A stretch of 64,000 bases of DNA from Eubacterium sp. AF22-9 (GTDB taxonomy: Bacteria > Bacillota > Clostridia > Lachnospirales > Lachnospiraceae), in contig QRVH01000007.1 in NCBI GenBank assembly GCA_003458705.1, forward strand, positions 1 to 64,000, written 5' to 3'. The notes under the pieces are model-generated. The model had not been told where the DNA came from, ran no database searches, and worked only from the letters and a program-made list of their open reading frames with translations. A program made the position numbers and the translations under genes. Positions 38,305 to 47,667 of this stretch are shown here, piece after piece. Position 1 is the stretch's first letter; the number at the start of each line of letters is the position of its first letter.

Positions 38305-39814
38305 TGTTTCTTAACCTCCTCTCAAGTTTCTTAACAAGCTGTGAAAGTCCCATAACCATTACAAGGTAAATGATGGCAACACCGATAAGTGGAAGCATTG
38401 GATCATAAGTTATGCTTCGGATAATATCGCCGCCTCTTGTAAGGTCGTTAAGACCGATGTAACCGCTGATAGATGTTTCCTTTAACAGAACAATGAACTC
38501 ATTAGCAAGTGCTGGGAGAACATTCTTGAATGCCTGAGGAAGAATAACACTTATCATAGTTGTTTTATAAGAAAGACCAAGGCTTCGTGCTGCTTCAAAC
38601 TGTCCGTTATCAATAGACATAATACCTGAACGGAATATTTCGGCAACATAAGCACCTGAGTTGATACCAAATGCAAGTATCGCAACAATAAGCTTGTCAA
38701 TATGTACAGAACTGAATATTACATAGTAGATAATAAGCAGCTGTACCATAGTTGGTGTTCCTCTGATTACAGTAAGATAAATGTTGCAAATGAAGTTAAG
38801 AATCTTCATATGTCCTGTCTTATCATGGTTAGAACGGACAACTGCAATAAGGAAACCAATAACAACACCCATAAGTGCTGCAAAGAATGCAATAATTACT
38901 GTATTTAACAGACCCTTAAGAAGATATGTGTATCTTGCTTCTTTGATGAAGTCCGTCTTGAACTTCTCGGCAAAGCTCATGCCTGATGCAGACGCATTGT
39001 CGTCACGGACAATAATAACCTGCTTAGAAGTTGTATAAGTAGTTGTGAAATCGATATTTTTCTTACGCTCATCTGTAACTGTCATACCAGCCATACCGAA
39101 ATCAGCTTTACCAGAAGATACGGCAGTGATAATTGAATCAAATTCCATATCCTCAATCTTTAAATTCATGCCGAGGTAATCAGCGATAGCCTGTGCAATA
39201 TCAGCGTCAATACCAATAATAGAACCCCCTTCATAGTACTCGTATGGCTTGAAGTAAGCATTTGTAGCCATTACAAGAGTCCCATTAGTACGGCTTATAC
39301 CGTCTGGTGATTTGTAACCTGAAAATGTAGCATTATCGCCAACATAATCGTCAATAAGCTTCTGGATAGTTCCATCTGCCATAAGTACTTCAATAGCCTC
39401 ATTGAGCTTTGCAGTAAGGGAATTGCCCTTAGCAACACAGATGGCATAATCCTCATTTGCAAATTCTTCTTCAAGAATTGTAAGGTCTGGATTAGCTTTA
39501 ACAAATGCTAAAGCAGGCTGTTCATCAATAACAACAGCATCAGCTTTACCTTGCTTTAAAGCCTGTATAGCATCAGAACCTTTGTTGTATCTTGATACAG
39601 TTGTGCCAGAACCGTCAGTTTCGTAATCACTTACGAGAGTATCACCAGTTGTTCCTAACTGAACACCAATAGTCTTGCCTGCAAGATCATCTACAGAAAA
39701 TACAGTGTTCTTAATCTTCTTGCCCTGACATGAAGTAAGAAGAACAGAAGAGAACAAGAGAGTGAGGGCCGCAAAAACCAAAAGGAATCTCGACCTGTAC
39801 TTTTTAAAATTCAT
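38294..39814 (-). CDS. fused amino-acid binding protein and ABC permease with permuted binding domain
   Basis: The 506-residue protein starts with a lipoprotein signal (lipobox LLTSCQG). The binding domain is in an unusual order: the part that is normally second ([19 protein letters not shown]... to [14 protein letters not shown], about residues 40-165) comes first. The normally first part ([17 protein letters not shown]...[14 protein letters not shown], about 175-270) follows. The permease domain then runs from about 290, with the coupling motif [21 protein letters not shown] precedes the ATG. The palindromic element at 39835-40034 lies directly upstream. Confidence 0.88.
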   Translation of the reverse strand: MNFKKYRSRFLLVFAALTLLFSSVLLTSCQGKKIKNTVFSVDDLAGKTIGVQLGTTGDTLVSDYETDGSGTTVSRYNKGSDAIQALKQGKADAVVIDEQPALAFVKANPDLTILEEEFANEDYAICVAKGNSLTAKLNEAIEVLMADGTIQKLIDDYVGDNATFSGYKSPDGISRTNGTLVMATNAYFKPYEYYEGGSIIGIDADIAQAIADYLGMNLKIEDMEFDSIITAVSSGKADFGMAGMTVTDERKKNIDFTTTYTTSKQVIIVRDDNASASGMSFAEKFKTDFIKEARYTYLLKGLLNTVIIAFFAALMGVVIGFLIAVVRSNHDKTGHMKILNFICNIYLTVIRGTPTMVQLLIIYYVIFSSVHIDKLIVAILAFGINSGAYVAEIFRSGIMSIDNGQFEAARSLGLSYKTTMISVILPQAFKNVLPALANEFIVLLKETSISGYIGLNDLTRGGDIIRSITYDPMLPLIGVAIIYLVMVMGLSQLVKKLERRLRNNER

Positions 39815-39834
39815 TAGTAACTCCTTTCCATGCG

Positions 39835-40034
39835 AACTGTGGTGTATACGGACGCTGCAAAGCGAATATATTTAGCTGTGGAGCACGCTTTCGCTTCTTG
39901 TCGCTAGTAATGGACACTAAGTTCATCGCAATTAGGCTTTCTTCAAAAGACGCTTGCGGTTTACCAAGTGCCGGCTGCTCCGAAGAGCATCCACAGCTAA
40001 ATATATTCACTTTGCGACTGTGTATACAACAGTT
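39835..40034. repeat. 200-bp palindromic element upstream of the amino-acid transporter
   Basis: Starting AACTGT and ending ACAGTT, the first about 50 bases are nearly the reverse complement of the last about 50; both ends share AATATATTTAGCTGTGGA and its complement. It sits 20 bp before the transporter ATG and so may lie in its leader. It shares general form with the 37326-37554 element. From 40035 to 40128 I see nothing recognisable. Confidence 0.7.
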
Positions 40035-40128
40035 CAATATAATATATTTCATTAATTATACACACATAGTAGGGAAATTAGCAATTAAAATATTTGCGAT
40101 GGAAGAAAATGTGAGCGTACAGATTAGG

Positions 40129-40426
40129 ATTGGACGTTGAAGTAGAGGAATGCACGGAGGAAGTCCAAAAGGAATGGAAAAGAGTGGTGGATTGGACGTT
40201 GAAGCAGAGGAATGCACGGAGGAAGTCCAAAAGGAACGGAAAAGAGTGGTGGATTGGACGTTGAAGCAGAGGAATACACGGAGGAAGTCCAAAAGGGAAG
40301 AAGCGGCGTGGCGGATTGGACGTTGAAGCAGAGGAATGCACGGAGGAAGTCCAAAAGGAGCAAGAAAGAGCGGTGGATTGGACGTTGAAGCGGAGGAAAG
40401 GCGCGCAGAAGTCCAAAAGAAGAAAA
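40129..40426. repeat. five tandem 62-bp repeats, each able to form a hairpin
   Basis: Units start at 40129, 40191, 40253, 40315 and 40377, exactly 62 bp apart; the last is partial and more divergent. Each carries TTGGAC near its start and the complement GTCCAA 27 bases later, so every unit can fold. Differences are scattered point changes, strongest in the last 20 bases of each unit. Because 62 is not a multiple of three, no protein repeat results. Purine-rich on the plus strand (GGAGGAAG). Confidence 0.92.
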
Positions 40427-40435
40427 TATGTACAT

Positions 40436-40465
40436 GGAAACAGCCGCCAGGCAGGCGTCTGTTCC
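40436..40465 (-). terminator. hairpin after the Cys-rich protein gene
   Basis: GGAAACAGCCGCC at 40436-40448 pairs with GGCGTCTGTTCC at 40454-40465 with one mismatch or bulge. It lies 16 bp past the stop of the minus-strand gene; the following T content is modest, so the efficiency as a terminator is uncertain. Confidence 0.5.
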
Positions 40466-40480
40466 CACAGATAGAGATTA

Positions 40481-41482
40481 TTAGTTAGTCTTGCTGCATA
40501 TGCCATTGCAAGGTCCGGTGCAGGCACCAGAGGAAGTCTGGCTGTTATTGCCATTATTACAAGAGTTCTGGCAGGCTGTGCTGTTAGTGTTAAGAGTGTC
40601 GGTGCAGTCATTCATGCAAGGCTTTTTGCAGTCTTTCTTTAAGTTACCTTCGCATGAAGGTGGACTTAAATCGAGAGGCTTGATGGCTCTGTCTAAGAGG
40701 TTTCCGCAAACAAACTTGATGCAGTCAGATTCTTCACCGGAAACAATGCTGCCCTTAGGTGTTGAGATTCTGCCAGCACTTGTTACGCGGTATCCACAGA
40801 AGTAAAGACTCTGTAAGATGAGAGTGAGACCTACTGTAACCTCGTCATCTGTAGTATCAAGACCTAAAAGCTTAGGTATTGCATAAAGGTTGAGTCCCTG
40901 GGTTACAACATTGTCAGATGATAAGAAACCTATACTGTTAAGTGCAGGCGTGTAAACAGGTGGAGTTGCGTTATTCGAGTTGTAGGAAACTCCGTAAGGA
41001 GCGAATATTTCAAGGGTGACAGATGTCGGATTGGTATCTTCATCATAAGTTGCAGCAGTAGTTGAGTTAGGAAGGTAGACTGCCGTTGGCGTGAGAGTCG
41101 CCAATGCCCTGCACGACTCATCATAAAGCGTTACTGCAAATGTTACAGTAAGGTTTGAAAGCGTCACAGAGTAGCAGTTAGGTCTTCCGGCTATCTGGGT
41201 GATTTCAACATTTTCATCACCATAAGTGTAGGCTATATCTATAACACTGACTGATGCGTTGGTAGCTGTTGGATAAGTCGTTGAAATATCTGTGCCGACA
41301 GCGAATGTGGTACACAGATTAATACCTATCTCATCATAGATAAGAGGGGCAAGAATACTGAGTTCATCGGGGGAACCGCATATCGGATTCGTGCATACAT
41401 CAAAGCAGCCATTAGGCATGTTCTGCACGATATTGCTTACAATGCGGGTAGAACCACATTTGCTGCATTTACATTTAGCCAT
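40481..41482 (-). CDS. cysteine-rich protein of unknown function
   Basis: The 333-residue protein has no signal peptide or membrane segment. The N-terminus carries CKCSKCG, then CFDVCTNPIC, which could bind zinc. The middle (about residues 45-250) is Thr/Ser-rich and beta-prone. The C-terminal 60 residues contain a dozen Cys in pairs (KKDCKKPCMNDC, CTGPCNGICSKTN). The Cys-rich ends and soluble character resemble spore-coat or surface-layer proteins, but I do not recognise a family. It is divergent from the coiled-coil protein gene, and the 62-bp repeats lie just past its end. Confidence 0.75.
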   Translation of the reverse strand: MAKCKCSKCGSTRIVSNIVQNMPNGCFDVCTNPICGSPDELSILAPLIYDEIGINLCTTFAVGTDISTTYPTATNASVSVIDIAYTYGDENVEITQIAGRPNCYSVTLSNLTVTFAVTLYDESCRALATLTPTAVYLPNSTTAATYDEDTNPTSVTLEIFAPYGVSYNSNNATPPVYTPALNSIGFLSSDNVVTQGLNLYAIPKLLGLDTTDDEVTVGLTLILQSLYFCGYRVTSAGRISTPKGSIVSGEESDCIKFVCGNLLDRAIKPLDLSPPSCEGNLKKDCKKPCMNDCTDTLNTNSTACQNSCNNGNNSQTSSGACTGPCNGICSKTN

Positions 41483-41573
41483 TATCTTTTCCTTCTTCGT
41501 TTCTTTACTACATTATATGTTCTATCTACATTCACGTGACCATATAATAATATAAAAACGGGAGTGTCCTTTT

Positions 41574-42290
41574 ATGGCAAATGTATACACGGCAGGCAGT
41601 GACAGACGGCTTATAATCTATAGCATATCACGATATATATTTTTGAGAACGGCGTACATAGACGGTATAGAACGCCCGATAATGCTTGTGTCAGACTTTT
41701 TGGACGGACTTTCAGATGTAGTGTTGGGAGACACAATATATTATGCATATCAGAACCAGAACGGAGATATTCTTGTTAAAAATGTGATGAACAACGAAGC
41801 GCTTTTTCGTGTGAAAAGCAGCGAGAACCCAAATATGCACTGTCCACAGCTTGTAGTAAATAAAGACAGGTTAATGCTGTTTTATATGGTGACAAACCCG
41901 CTTACGGACAGACTGTCGCTGCGAGCTGTCTACCCACTGGAAGAAGGTGACAGTCTTAATATTCCTGTTGATTGTGAAAATGTTGATATGTATGAAGTGT
42001 TTGGAATGCAGGGAAAAGCATTTTTGTATGTAGACAGTTTCTACGAAATAACATCAGATGGGAAATTCATTAAATGTCAGGATACAGACATGCTGATGCA
42101 GAGTGAACAGAAAATATCAGAGTACGAAAACCAGCTTAATACATATATGCAGGAAAACAGACAGGCAATACAGACAATAAGCCAGCTTGAGGCAACAATA
42201 GAAAGTGTAAAGGCACAGTATAATGAACTTATGGAGACGGCAATTGCGTATAGGGATGAGGCAATTAAGTGGCGCAGTAAGTTTATATAA
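41574..42290 (+). CDS. protein of unknown function with C-terminal coiled coil
   Basis: The 238-residue soluble protein has a beta-rich N-terminal part (about 1-160), with short repeating strands such as DGLSDVVLGDTIYYAYQNQNGDILV that suggest a small propeller-like fold. A long heptad-patterned helix from about residue 170 to 238 is likely a coiled coil. GGGAG precedes the ATG. It is divergent from the Cys-rich gene with 91 bp between starts. Function is unknown. Confidence 0.75.
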   Translation: MANVYTAGSDRRLIIYSISRYIFLRTAYIDGIERPIMLVSDFLDGLSDVVLGDTIYYAYQNQNGDILVKNVMNNEALFRVKSSENPNMHCPQLVVNKDRLMLFYMVTNPLTDRLSLRAVYPLEEGDSLNIPVDCENVDMYEVFGMQGKAFLYVDSFYEITSDGKFIKCQDTDMLMQSEQKISEYENQLNTYMQENRQAIQTISQLEATIESVKAQYNELMETAIAYRDEAIKWRSKFI

Positions 42291-42342
42291 ATTACTTGAA
42301 ATCTTCCTCCATAATTGCGATAATAATGCAAATGGAGGAATT

Positions 42343-42876
42343 ATGGATAACAGGAAGCTAAACAGAAGGAATTTTTTACTATTATTATTTGTTGTGGCGG
42401 CATGTATTATGGGTGGCCGCTCTATATTTGGGTTCTTTGCACTGCTTACAGGATATGAGACTGCGACAACAGAAGTGTCTGCATTTGCAGCTTCTGAGAT
42501 GTATATGATGTTTCTTTTATTTCTTGTATGTATAATCGGAGGCATTGTTATGAGCTGTCTTAGTAAGGCTAAGGTGAGCAGGACATTTTTCCTGATACGC
42601 AATACGGTGTTGATTGTGGCACTTGTGCTTGGTAATATGTCTTTTCCTAATATAACAATCATGAGTACGGTTGTTATGTCTAAGTATATAGGCGATACTG
42701 GGATGTATGACTTTGCAATCAGTTCACCGCTTCTTGTGTCAGCGTTAAGACAGCCATATCTGTTCTATACATACATGGCAGCAGAGGGGCTTATGATTAT
42801 TCTTGCGTGTGTCACAGTGTATAAGTATATTGTGGACAAGAAAAAGAACAGTAATTATAATAATATGTACATGTAA
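42343..42876 (+). CDS. small membrane protein of unknown function
   Basis: The 177-residue protein has four hydrophobic segments (about 11-36, 49-68, 80-100 and 135-160) and a short Lys/Asn-rich tail (KKKNSNYNNMYM). The ATG at 42343 follows GGAGG; the longer frame upstream overlaps the previous gene. It begins 52 bp after the coiled-coil gene and may be cotranscribed. I do not recognise the family. Confidence 0.65.
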   Translation: MDNRKLNRRNFLLLLFVVAACIMGGRSIFGFFALLTGYETATTEVSAFAASEMYMMFLLFLVCIIGGIVMSCLSKAKVSRTFFLIRNTVLIVALVLGNMSFPNITIMSTVVMSKYIGDTGMYDFAISSPLLVSALRQPYLFYTYMAAEGLMIILACVTVYKYIVDKKKNSNYNNMYM

Positions 42877-42969
42877 ATGTGTCTGCTGCACTAATAAGGT
42901 GTGGCAGACAATTTTTGCGCAGTTAACAGATGCACTTAATATGCCGGTTTATATGCGGGAGATAATAAA

Positions 42970-44142
42970 ATGAAGGTAATGACACCACATTATTATAAGG
43001 ATTTCAGATGCATTGCAGGAGCCTGTACAGATACATGCTGTGCCGGCTGGGATGTCGATGTTGATAAGAATTCTTACAAATATTATAAAACAGTTAAAGG
43101 CGCTTTTGGAAAGCGCCTGAAGAGTGTAATGGTACCATCACAGGACGGAGAATGTACATTTACACTGAAAGAAGGAGGACGATGTCCTTTTCTTAATGAT
43201 GATAATTTGTGCGATTTATATATAGAACTTGGAGAGGATAAGCTTTGTGAAACATGTGCAGAGTTTCCAAGATTTATTAACGATTATGGAAATATAAGAG
43301 AGATTGGCATAGCACCTTCGTGTAAGACGGCTGGTGAGCTGATGTTTTCATATAAAGATGAACTTACATTTGATACGGTTGAGGATAACAGTCTTTCGCC
43401 TGAGCCTAATGATATAGATGCATATACATATATGCAGCTTCGGCAGGCAAGAATAGTGGCTTTTGGAATAATATCAGACAGGGATATAAGTATATTTGAG
43501 AGGCTGATGCTCTATCTTGATTATGCAAAGCGTATCCAGAAGCATCTTGATGCTGAAAGGGACGAGCTTATAGCTGGTGTCGCAAAAAGGTTCTGTGGAC
43601 CTGATTACAGAGAGGAGCTGCTTGACAAGCTGAAAAGCCGGGATGCGAAGCTGCATGGCACAAGGCTGATAAAGGGATTGAGACATTTCTTTGATGACTT
43701 TAAAGGAATGGAGGTAATCAATCCTGACTGGAATATTCATGTTGCGAGAGTGAGACAGTTTCTTGACGGTCTGGCGGATGATTCTGAGCTTGCAGCGGTA
43801 ATGAAAGATTACCATACGGGAAGCGAAGCATTTGCACATGAATATGAGCAGCTTGCAATGTACTATGTATATAGATATATGCTTGACGCAGTTAATGATT
43901 ATGATGTCCTGCTTAAAGCCAAGAATGCGGTTATCGGCATACTTGCCGTGGACATAATGGCAGCAGCTAATCAGGCGTCCGGCTGTATTCCAGATTTTAC
44001 AATGCGCGTTGATATTGCACATTTGTATTCGAGACAGTTTGAACATTCATATTACAATTATGAAGTTTATAGAGAGTACTTTGGCATGAAGAGATGTTAT
44101 TCATATGAGTTTCTTATGGACGCTTTAGTGTCACTGAATTAA
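42970..44142 (+). CDS. fliB: FliB-family flagellin lysine N-methylase
   Basis: The 390-residue protein has the family's N-terminal cysteine motif CIAGACTDTCCAGW followed by CPFLNDDNLC and CETCAEFPR, which probably binds an iron-sulfur cluster or metal. FliB methylates lysines of flagellin in Salmonella. No flagellin or flagellar gene is in this window, so the partner is elsewhere, or the family member acts on another target. GGGAG precedes the ATG. Confidence 0.82.
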   Translation: MKVMTPHYYKDFRCIAGACTDTCCAGWDVDVDKNSYKYYKTVKGAFGKRLKSVMVPSQDGECTFTLKEGGRCPFLNDDNLCDLYIELGEDKLCETCAEFPRFINDYGNIREIGIAPSCKTAGELMFSYKDELTFDTVEDNSLSPEPNDIDAYTYMQLRQARIVAFGIISDRDISIFERLMLYLDYAKRIQKHLDAERDELIAGVAKRFCGPDYREELLDKLKSRDAKLHGTRLIKGLRHFFDDFKGMEVINPDWNIHVARVRQFLDGLADDSELAAVMKDYHTGSEAFAHEYEQLAMYYVYRYMLDAVNDYDVLLKAKNAVIGILAVDIMAAANQASGCIPDFTMRVDIAHLYSRQFEHSYYNYEVYREYFGMKRCYSYEFLMDALVSLN

Positions 44143-44158
44143 TGGAGGAAGTTTTCTT

Positions 44159-45901
44159 ATGAAAATGATTATGAGATTCCTTAAGGATTATAAAAAGGAA
44201 TGTGTTCTGGCACCGCTTTTTAAGATGCTCGAGGCGATATTTGAGCTGTTTGTGCCGCTGGTAGTATCATCGGTTATCGATAAGGGTATTGCCAATGGGG
44301 ATAAGGGATACATTATGCAGATGTGTTTTATGCTTATACTTCTTGCAATCATAGGACTTGTATGTGCCATCACAGCACAGTATTTCAGTGCCAAGGCTGC
44401 AGTTGGTGCGGCAACCGGAATGAGACACAGCTTATTTGCACATATCCAGACATTCTCATTCACAGAGATGGATACGCTGGGTACATCAACACTTGTAACA
44501 AGAATGACAAGTGATATTAACCAGGTACAGAACGGTATCAACATGGTATTAAGACTGTTCCTTCGTTCACCATTTATCGTATTTGGTGCAATGATTATGG
44601 CGTTCACAATTGATGTGAAGGCAGCTCTTGTATTCGTTGCAGCAATTCCAATACTTACACTTATCGTATTCGGAATAATGCTCACAACAAGACCTATGTA
44701 TAAGAACGTACAGTCAGGACTTGATAAGATCCTTGGAATAACAAGAGAAAACCTTACAGGTGTGAGAGTTATCAGAGCTTTCAACAAGGAGCAGGATGAG
44801 GTTAAGCGTTTCAAGAAAGATAACGAAAGCCTAAACAGATTGCAGAAATTCGTTGGTAAGATATCAGGACTTATGAATCCGCTTACTTATGTTGTTGTAA
44901 ATGTATCAATTATTGCACTTATATGGATTGGTGCGATAAGAGTAAATGCAGGCGCTCTTACACAGGGACAGGTCGTTGCCCTTTACAACTACATGTCACA
45001 GATATTAGTTGAGCTTATCAAGCTTGCCAACCTTATCATCACAATTACTAAGGCACTTGCATGTGCAGGAAGAATTGAGTCTGTATTCGAGGTAACATCT
45101 GGAATGGCAGATGGAAGCGTTAAGGAAGTTGCAGCTAAGGAAGAGCAGCCAAGCGTTGAGTTTAAAAATGTTTCACTTACCTACAGCGGTTCAGGCGCAC
45201 CTTCAGTTGAAGGAATTAATTTCAAGGCTATGAAGGGACAGACAATCGGTGTTATCGGTGGTACCGGTTCAGGTAAATCAAGTATTGTTAATCTTATTCC
45301 GAGACTGTATGACGCTACACAGGGCGAAGTACTTGTTGATGGTGTCAATGTTAAAGATTACGATATTGAAACTTTAAGAAATAAGGTCGGTATCGTTATG
45401 CAGAAGGCAGTACTTTTTAAAGGTACTATAAGAGAGAATATGTGGATGGGTAAGAAGGGCGCTACAGATGAGCAGATAGATGAAGCCCTTGAGATTTCAC
45501 AGTCTAAGGAGTTCGTAGATTCTAAGCAGGGACGTCTGGATTATGTTATAGAGCAGGGCGGTAAGAACCTTTCAGGCGGTCAGAGACAGAGACTTACTAT
45601 TGCAAGAGCAATCGTAAGAAAGCCGGATGTGCTTATTCTTGATGACAGTGCATCAGCCCTTGATTTTGCAACTGATGCAGCACTTCGAAAAGCTATAAGG
45701 GGAATGAATAATTCTCCTACTGTATTCATAGTTTCACAGAGAGCGGCATCCCTTATGTATGCTGACCTCATCATCGTATTAGATGACGGACAGGTTGCAG
45801 GAATGGGAACACATGACGAGCTTCTTGCAAATTGCGAGGTTTATAAAGAGATATATGAATCACAGTTTAAGAAAGCAGATTCAGAAGGGGGTGTAGCATA
45901 A
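44159..45901 (+). CDS. heterodimeric ABC exporter subunit with degenerate catalytic site
   Basis: The 580-residue half-transporter has an N-terminal six-helix membrane domain and a C-terminal ATPase: Walker A GGTGSGKSS and signature LSGGQRQRL. The Walker B catalytic Glu is replaced by Asp (VLILDDSASALD), and the H-loop His by Gln (VSQRAASL). This is the pattern of the degenerate half of heterodimeric exporters such as TM287/288 and BmrCD. The partner gene starts at the stop codon (1-bp overlap). Substrate is unknown; multidrug or lipid export is likely. Confidence 0.92.
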   Translation: MKMIMRFLKDYKKECVLAPLFKMLEAIFELFVPLVVSSVIDKGIANGDKGYIMQMCFMLILLAIIGLVCAITAQYFSAKAAVGAATGMRHSLFAHIQTFSFTEMDTLGTSTLVTRMTSDINQVQNGINMVLRLFLRSPFIVFGAMIMAFTIDVKAALVFVAAIPILTLIVFGIMLTTRPMYKNVQSGLDKILGITRENLTGVRVIRAFNKEQDEVKRFKKDNESLNRLQKFVGKISGLMNPLTYVVVNVSIIALIWIGAIRVNAGALTQGQVVALYNYMSQILVELIKLANLIITITKALACAGRIESVFEVTSGMADGSVKEVAAKEEQPSVEFKNVSLTYSGSGAPSVEGINFKAMKGQTIGVIGGTGSGKSSIVNLIPRLYDATQGEVLVDGVNVKDYDIETLRNKVGIVMQKAVLFKGTIRENMWMGKKGATDEQIDEALEISQSKEFVDSKQGRLDYVIEQGGKNLSGGQRQRLTIARAIVRKPDVLILDDSASALDFATDAALRKAIRGMNNSPTVFIVSQRAASLMYADLIIVLDDGQVAGMGTHDELLANCEVYKEIYESQFKKADSEGGVA

Positions 45902-47652
45902 TGAAGAAGAATAAATCAACATTTGTAAAACTCCTTAAAAGAATTAAGAAGCACAGCTTTTTTATAATATTATCACTTATTATGGCAGCAGTAACCGTTG
46001 CAACTACACTTTATGTGCCAATTCTTGTCGGTCGTGGAATTGACTGCATTATCGGTGTGGATAATGTGGATTTTGCAAAGATTGTGAAAATACTTATTCG
46101 AATCGGTATATTTGTTGGAATTACAGCACTTTCACAGTGGCTTATGAACATATGTAACAACAGAATCACATATGAAGTAACAAGGGACATAAGAAATGAA
46201 GCTATAGAGAAGATTCAGGTGCTTCCACTCAAGTACATTGACGGACATTCATATGGTGAAATTGTGAGCCGTGTAATTGCCGATGTTGACCAGTTTGCAG
46301 ATGGTCTGCTTATGGGATTCACACAGTTCTTCACAGGTGTTATGACTATACTTGGAACACTTATATTCATGCTTACAATCAATGCTAAGATTACACTTGC
46401 AGTTGTTATTATTACACCGCTTTCACTTTTTGTCGCAAGCTTTATTGCCAAGAAGACTTTCAGCATGTTCAAGCTCCAGTCTGAGACAAGAGGTGAGCAG
46501 ACAGCGCTTATTGATGAAATGATTGGTGGACAGAAGGTTGTTAAGGCTTACGGCTATGAAGATGAGGCGGTAAGAAAATTTGATGAGATTAATGAAAGAC
46601 TTCAGAAGTATTCCTTAAAGGCAATCTTCTTCTCATCTATCACTAACCCTTCAACAAGATTCGTAAACAGCCTTGTATATGCGAGTGTTGCTATTGTTGG
46701 TGCATTTTCAGCTATCAATGGCGGGATTACAGTTGGCCAGTTATCGAGCTTCTTAAGCTATGCCAATCAGTATACTAAGCCATTTAACGAGATATCAGGC
46801 GTTGTTACTGAGCTTCAGAACGCTCTTGCCTGCGCAGCAAGAATATTTGAACTTATTGAAGAAGATCCTGAGATTCCTGATGCAAAAGATGCAAAGGTTG
46901 TTGATGAGGTTGATGGAACAGTTGACCTTAATGATGTGTGCTTCTCTTATGTGCCAGATAAGAAGCTTATTGAGGGCTTCAATCTTCATGTCAAGAAGGG
47001 ACAGAGAATTGCGATTGTAGGACCTACAGGCTGTGGTAAAACAACAGTTATTAATCTTCTTATGAGATTCTATGATGTTAACAGTGGAAGCATTGATGTA
47101 TCAGGAACTGATATAAGACAGATGACAAGAAAGTCTTTAAGACAGGGATTTGGTATGGTTCTTCAGGAGACATGGCTTAAGGCAGGAACTATAAGAGAGA
47201 ATATCGTAATGGGTAAGCCTGATGCTACAGAGGAAGAGATTATTGCAGCAGCCAAGGCAGCACATTCATATGGATTTATCAAGAGAATGTCTAATGGATT
47301 TGATACAGTTATAGGTGAGGATGGCGGAAGCCTTTCTCAGGGTCAGAAGCAGCTTTTATGTATAACAAGAATTATGCTTGCAAAGCCGCCAATGCTTATT
47401 CTTGATGAGGCTACATCTTCTATTGATACAAGAACAGAGATAAAGATACAGAATGCATTTGCAAAGCTGATGGAGGGAAGAACAAGCTTTATTGTAGCCC
47501 ACAGACTTTCAACTATTCAGTCTGCGGATGTTATTCTTGTTATGAAAGACGGACATATTATAGAGCAGGGTAATCATGAAGAATTACTGGCTAAGAACGG
47601 ATTCTATCACAAGCTGTATTACAGCCAGTTTGATACAGCAGCCCAGAATTAA
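45901..47652 (+). CDS. heterodimeric ABC exporter subunit with consensus catalytic Glu
   Basis: The 583-residue partner of the preceding subunit has Walker A GPTGCGKTT, Walker B LILDEATSSID with the catalytic Glu, and the H-loop AHRLSTI. Its signature motif is LSQGQKQLL rather than LSGGQ, so one of the two composite ATP sites is degenerate, as expected when paired with the 44159 gene. Its start overlaps the stop of the first subunit. Confidence 0.92.
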   Translation: MKKNKSTFVKLLKRIKKHSFFIILSLIMAAVTVATTLYVPILVGRGIDCIIGVDNVDFAKIVKILIRIGIFVGITALSQWLMNICNNRITYEVTRDIRNEAIEKIQVLPLKYIDGHSYGEIVSRVIADVDQFADGLLMGFTQFFTGVMTILGTLIFMLTINAKITLAVVIITPLSLFVASFIAKKTFSMFKLQSETRGEQTALIDEMIGGQKVVKAYGYEDEAVRKFDEINERLQKYSLKAIFFSSITNPSTRFVNSLVYASVAIVGAFSAINGGITVGQLSSFLSYANQYTKPFNEISGVVTELQNALACAARIFELIEEDPEIPDAKDAKVVDEVDGTVDLNDVCFSYVPDKKLIEGFNLHVKKGQRIAIVGPTGCGKTTVINLLMRFYDVNSGSIDVSGTDIRQMTRKSLRQGFGMVLQETWLKAGTIRENIVMGKPDATEEEIIAAAKAAHSYGFIKRMSNGFDTVIGEDGGSLSQGQKQLLCITRIMLAKPPMLILDEATSSIDTRTEIKIQNAFAKLMEGRTSFIVAHRLSTIQSADVILVMKDGHIIEQGNHEELLAKNGFYHKLYYSQFDTAAQN

Positions 47653-47667
47653 TGTGGAGATATATGT

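Noticed and set aside
37326-40034. insertion sequences
   Set aside because: Both palindromic elements lack a transposase and no target-site duplication could be confirmed, so they are listed as repeats only.
40129-40426. CRISPR array
   Set aside because: Units are 62 bp with no unique spacers and no cas genes nearby. The variable part is short and partly conserved.
40078-40611. minus-strand open frames through the 62-bp repeats
   Set aside because: The period is not divisible by three, so the same DNA repeats in all frames; there is no ribosome binding site, and the composition is unlike the neighbouring proteins.
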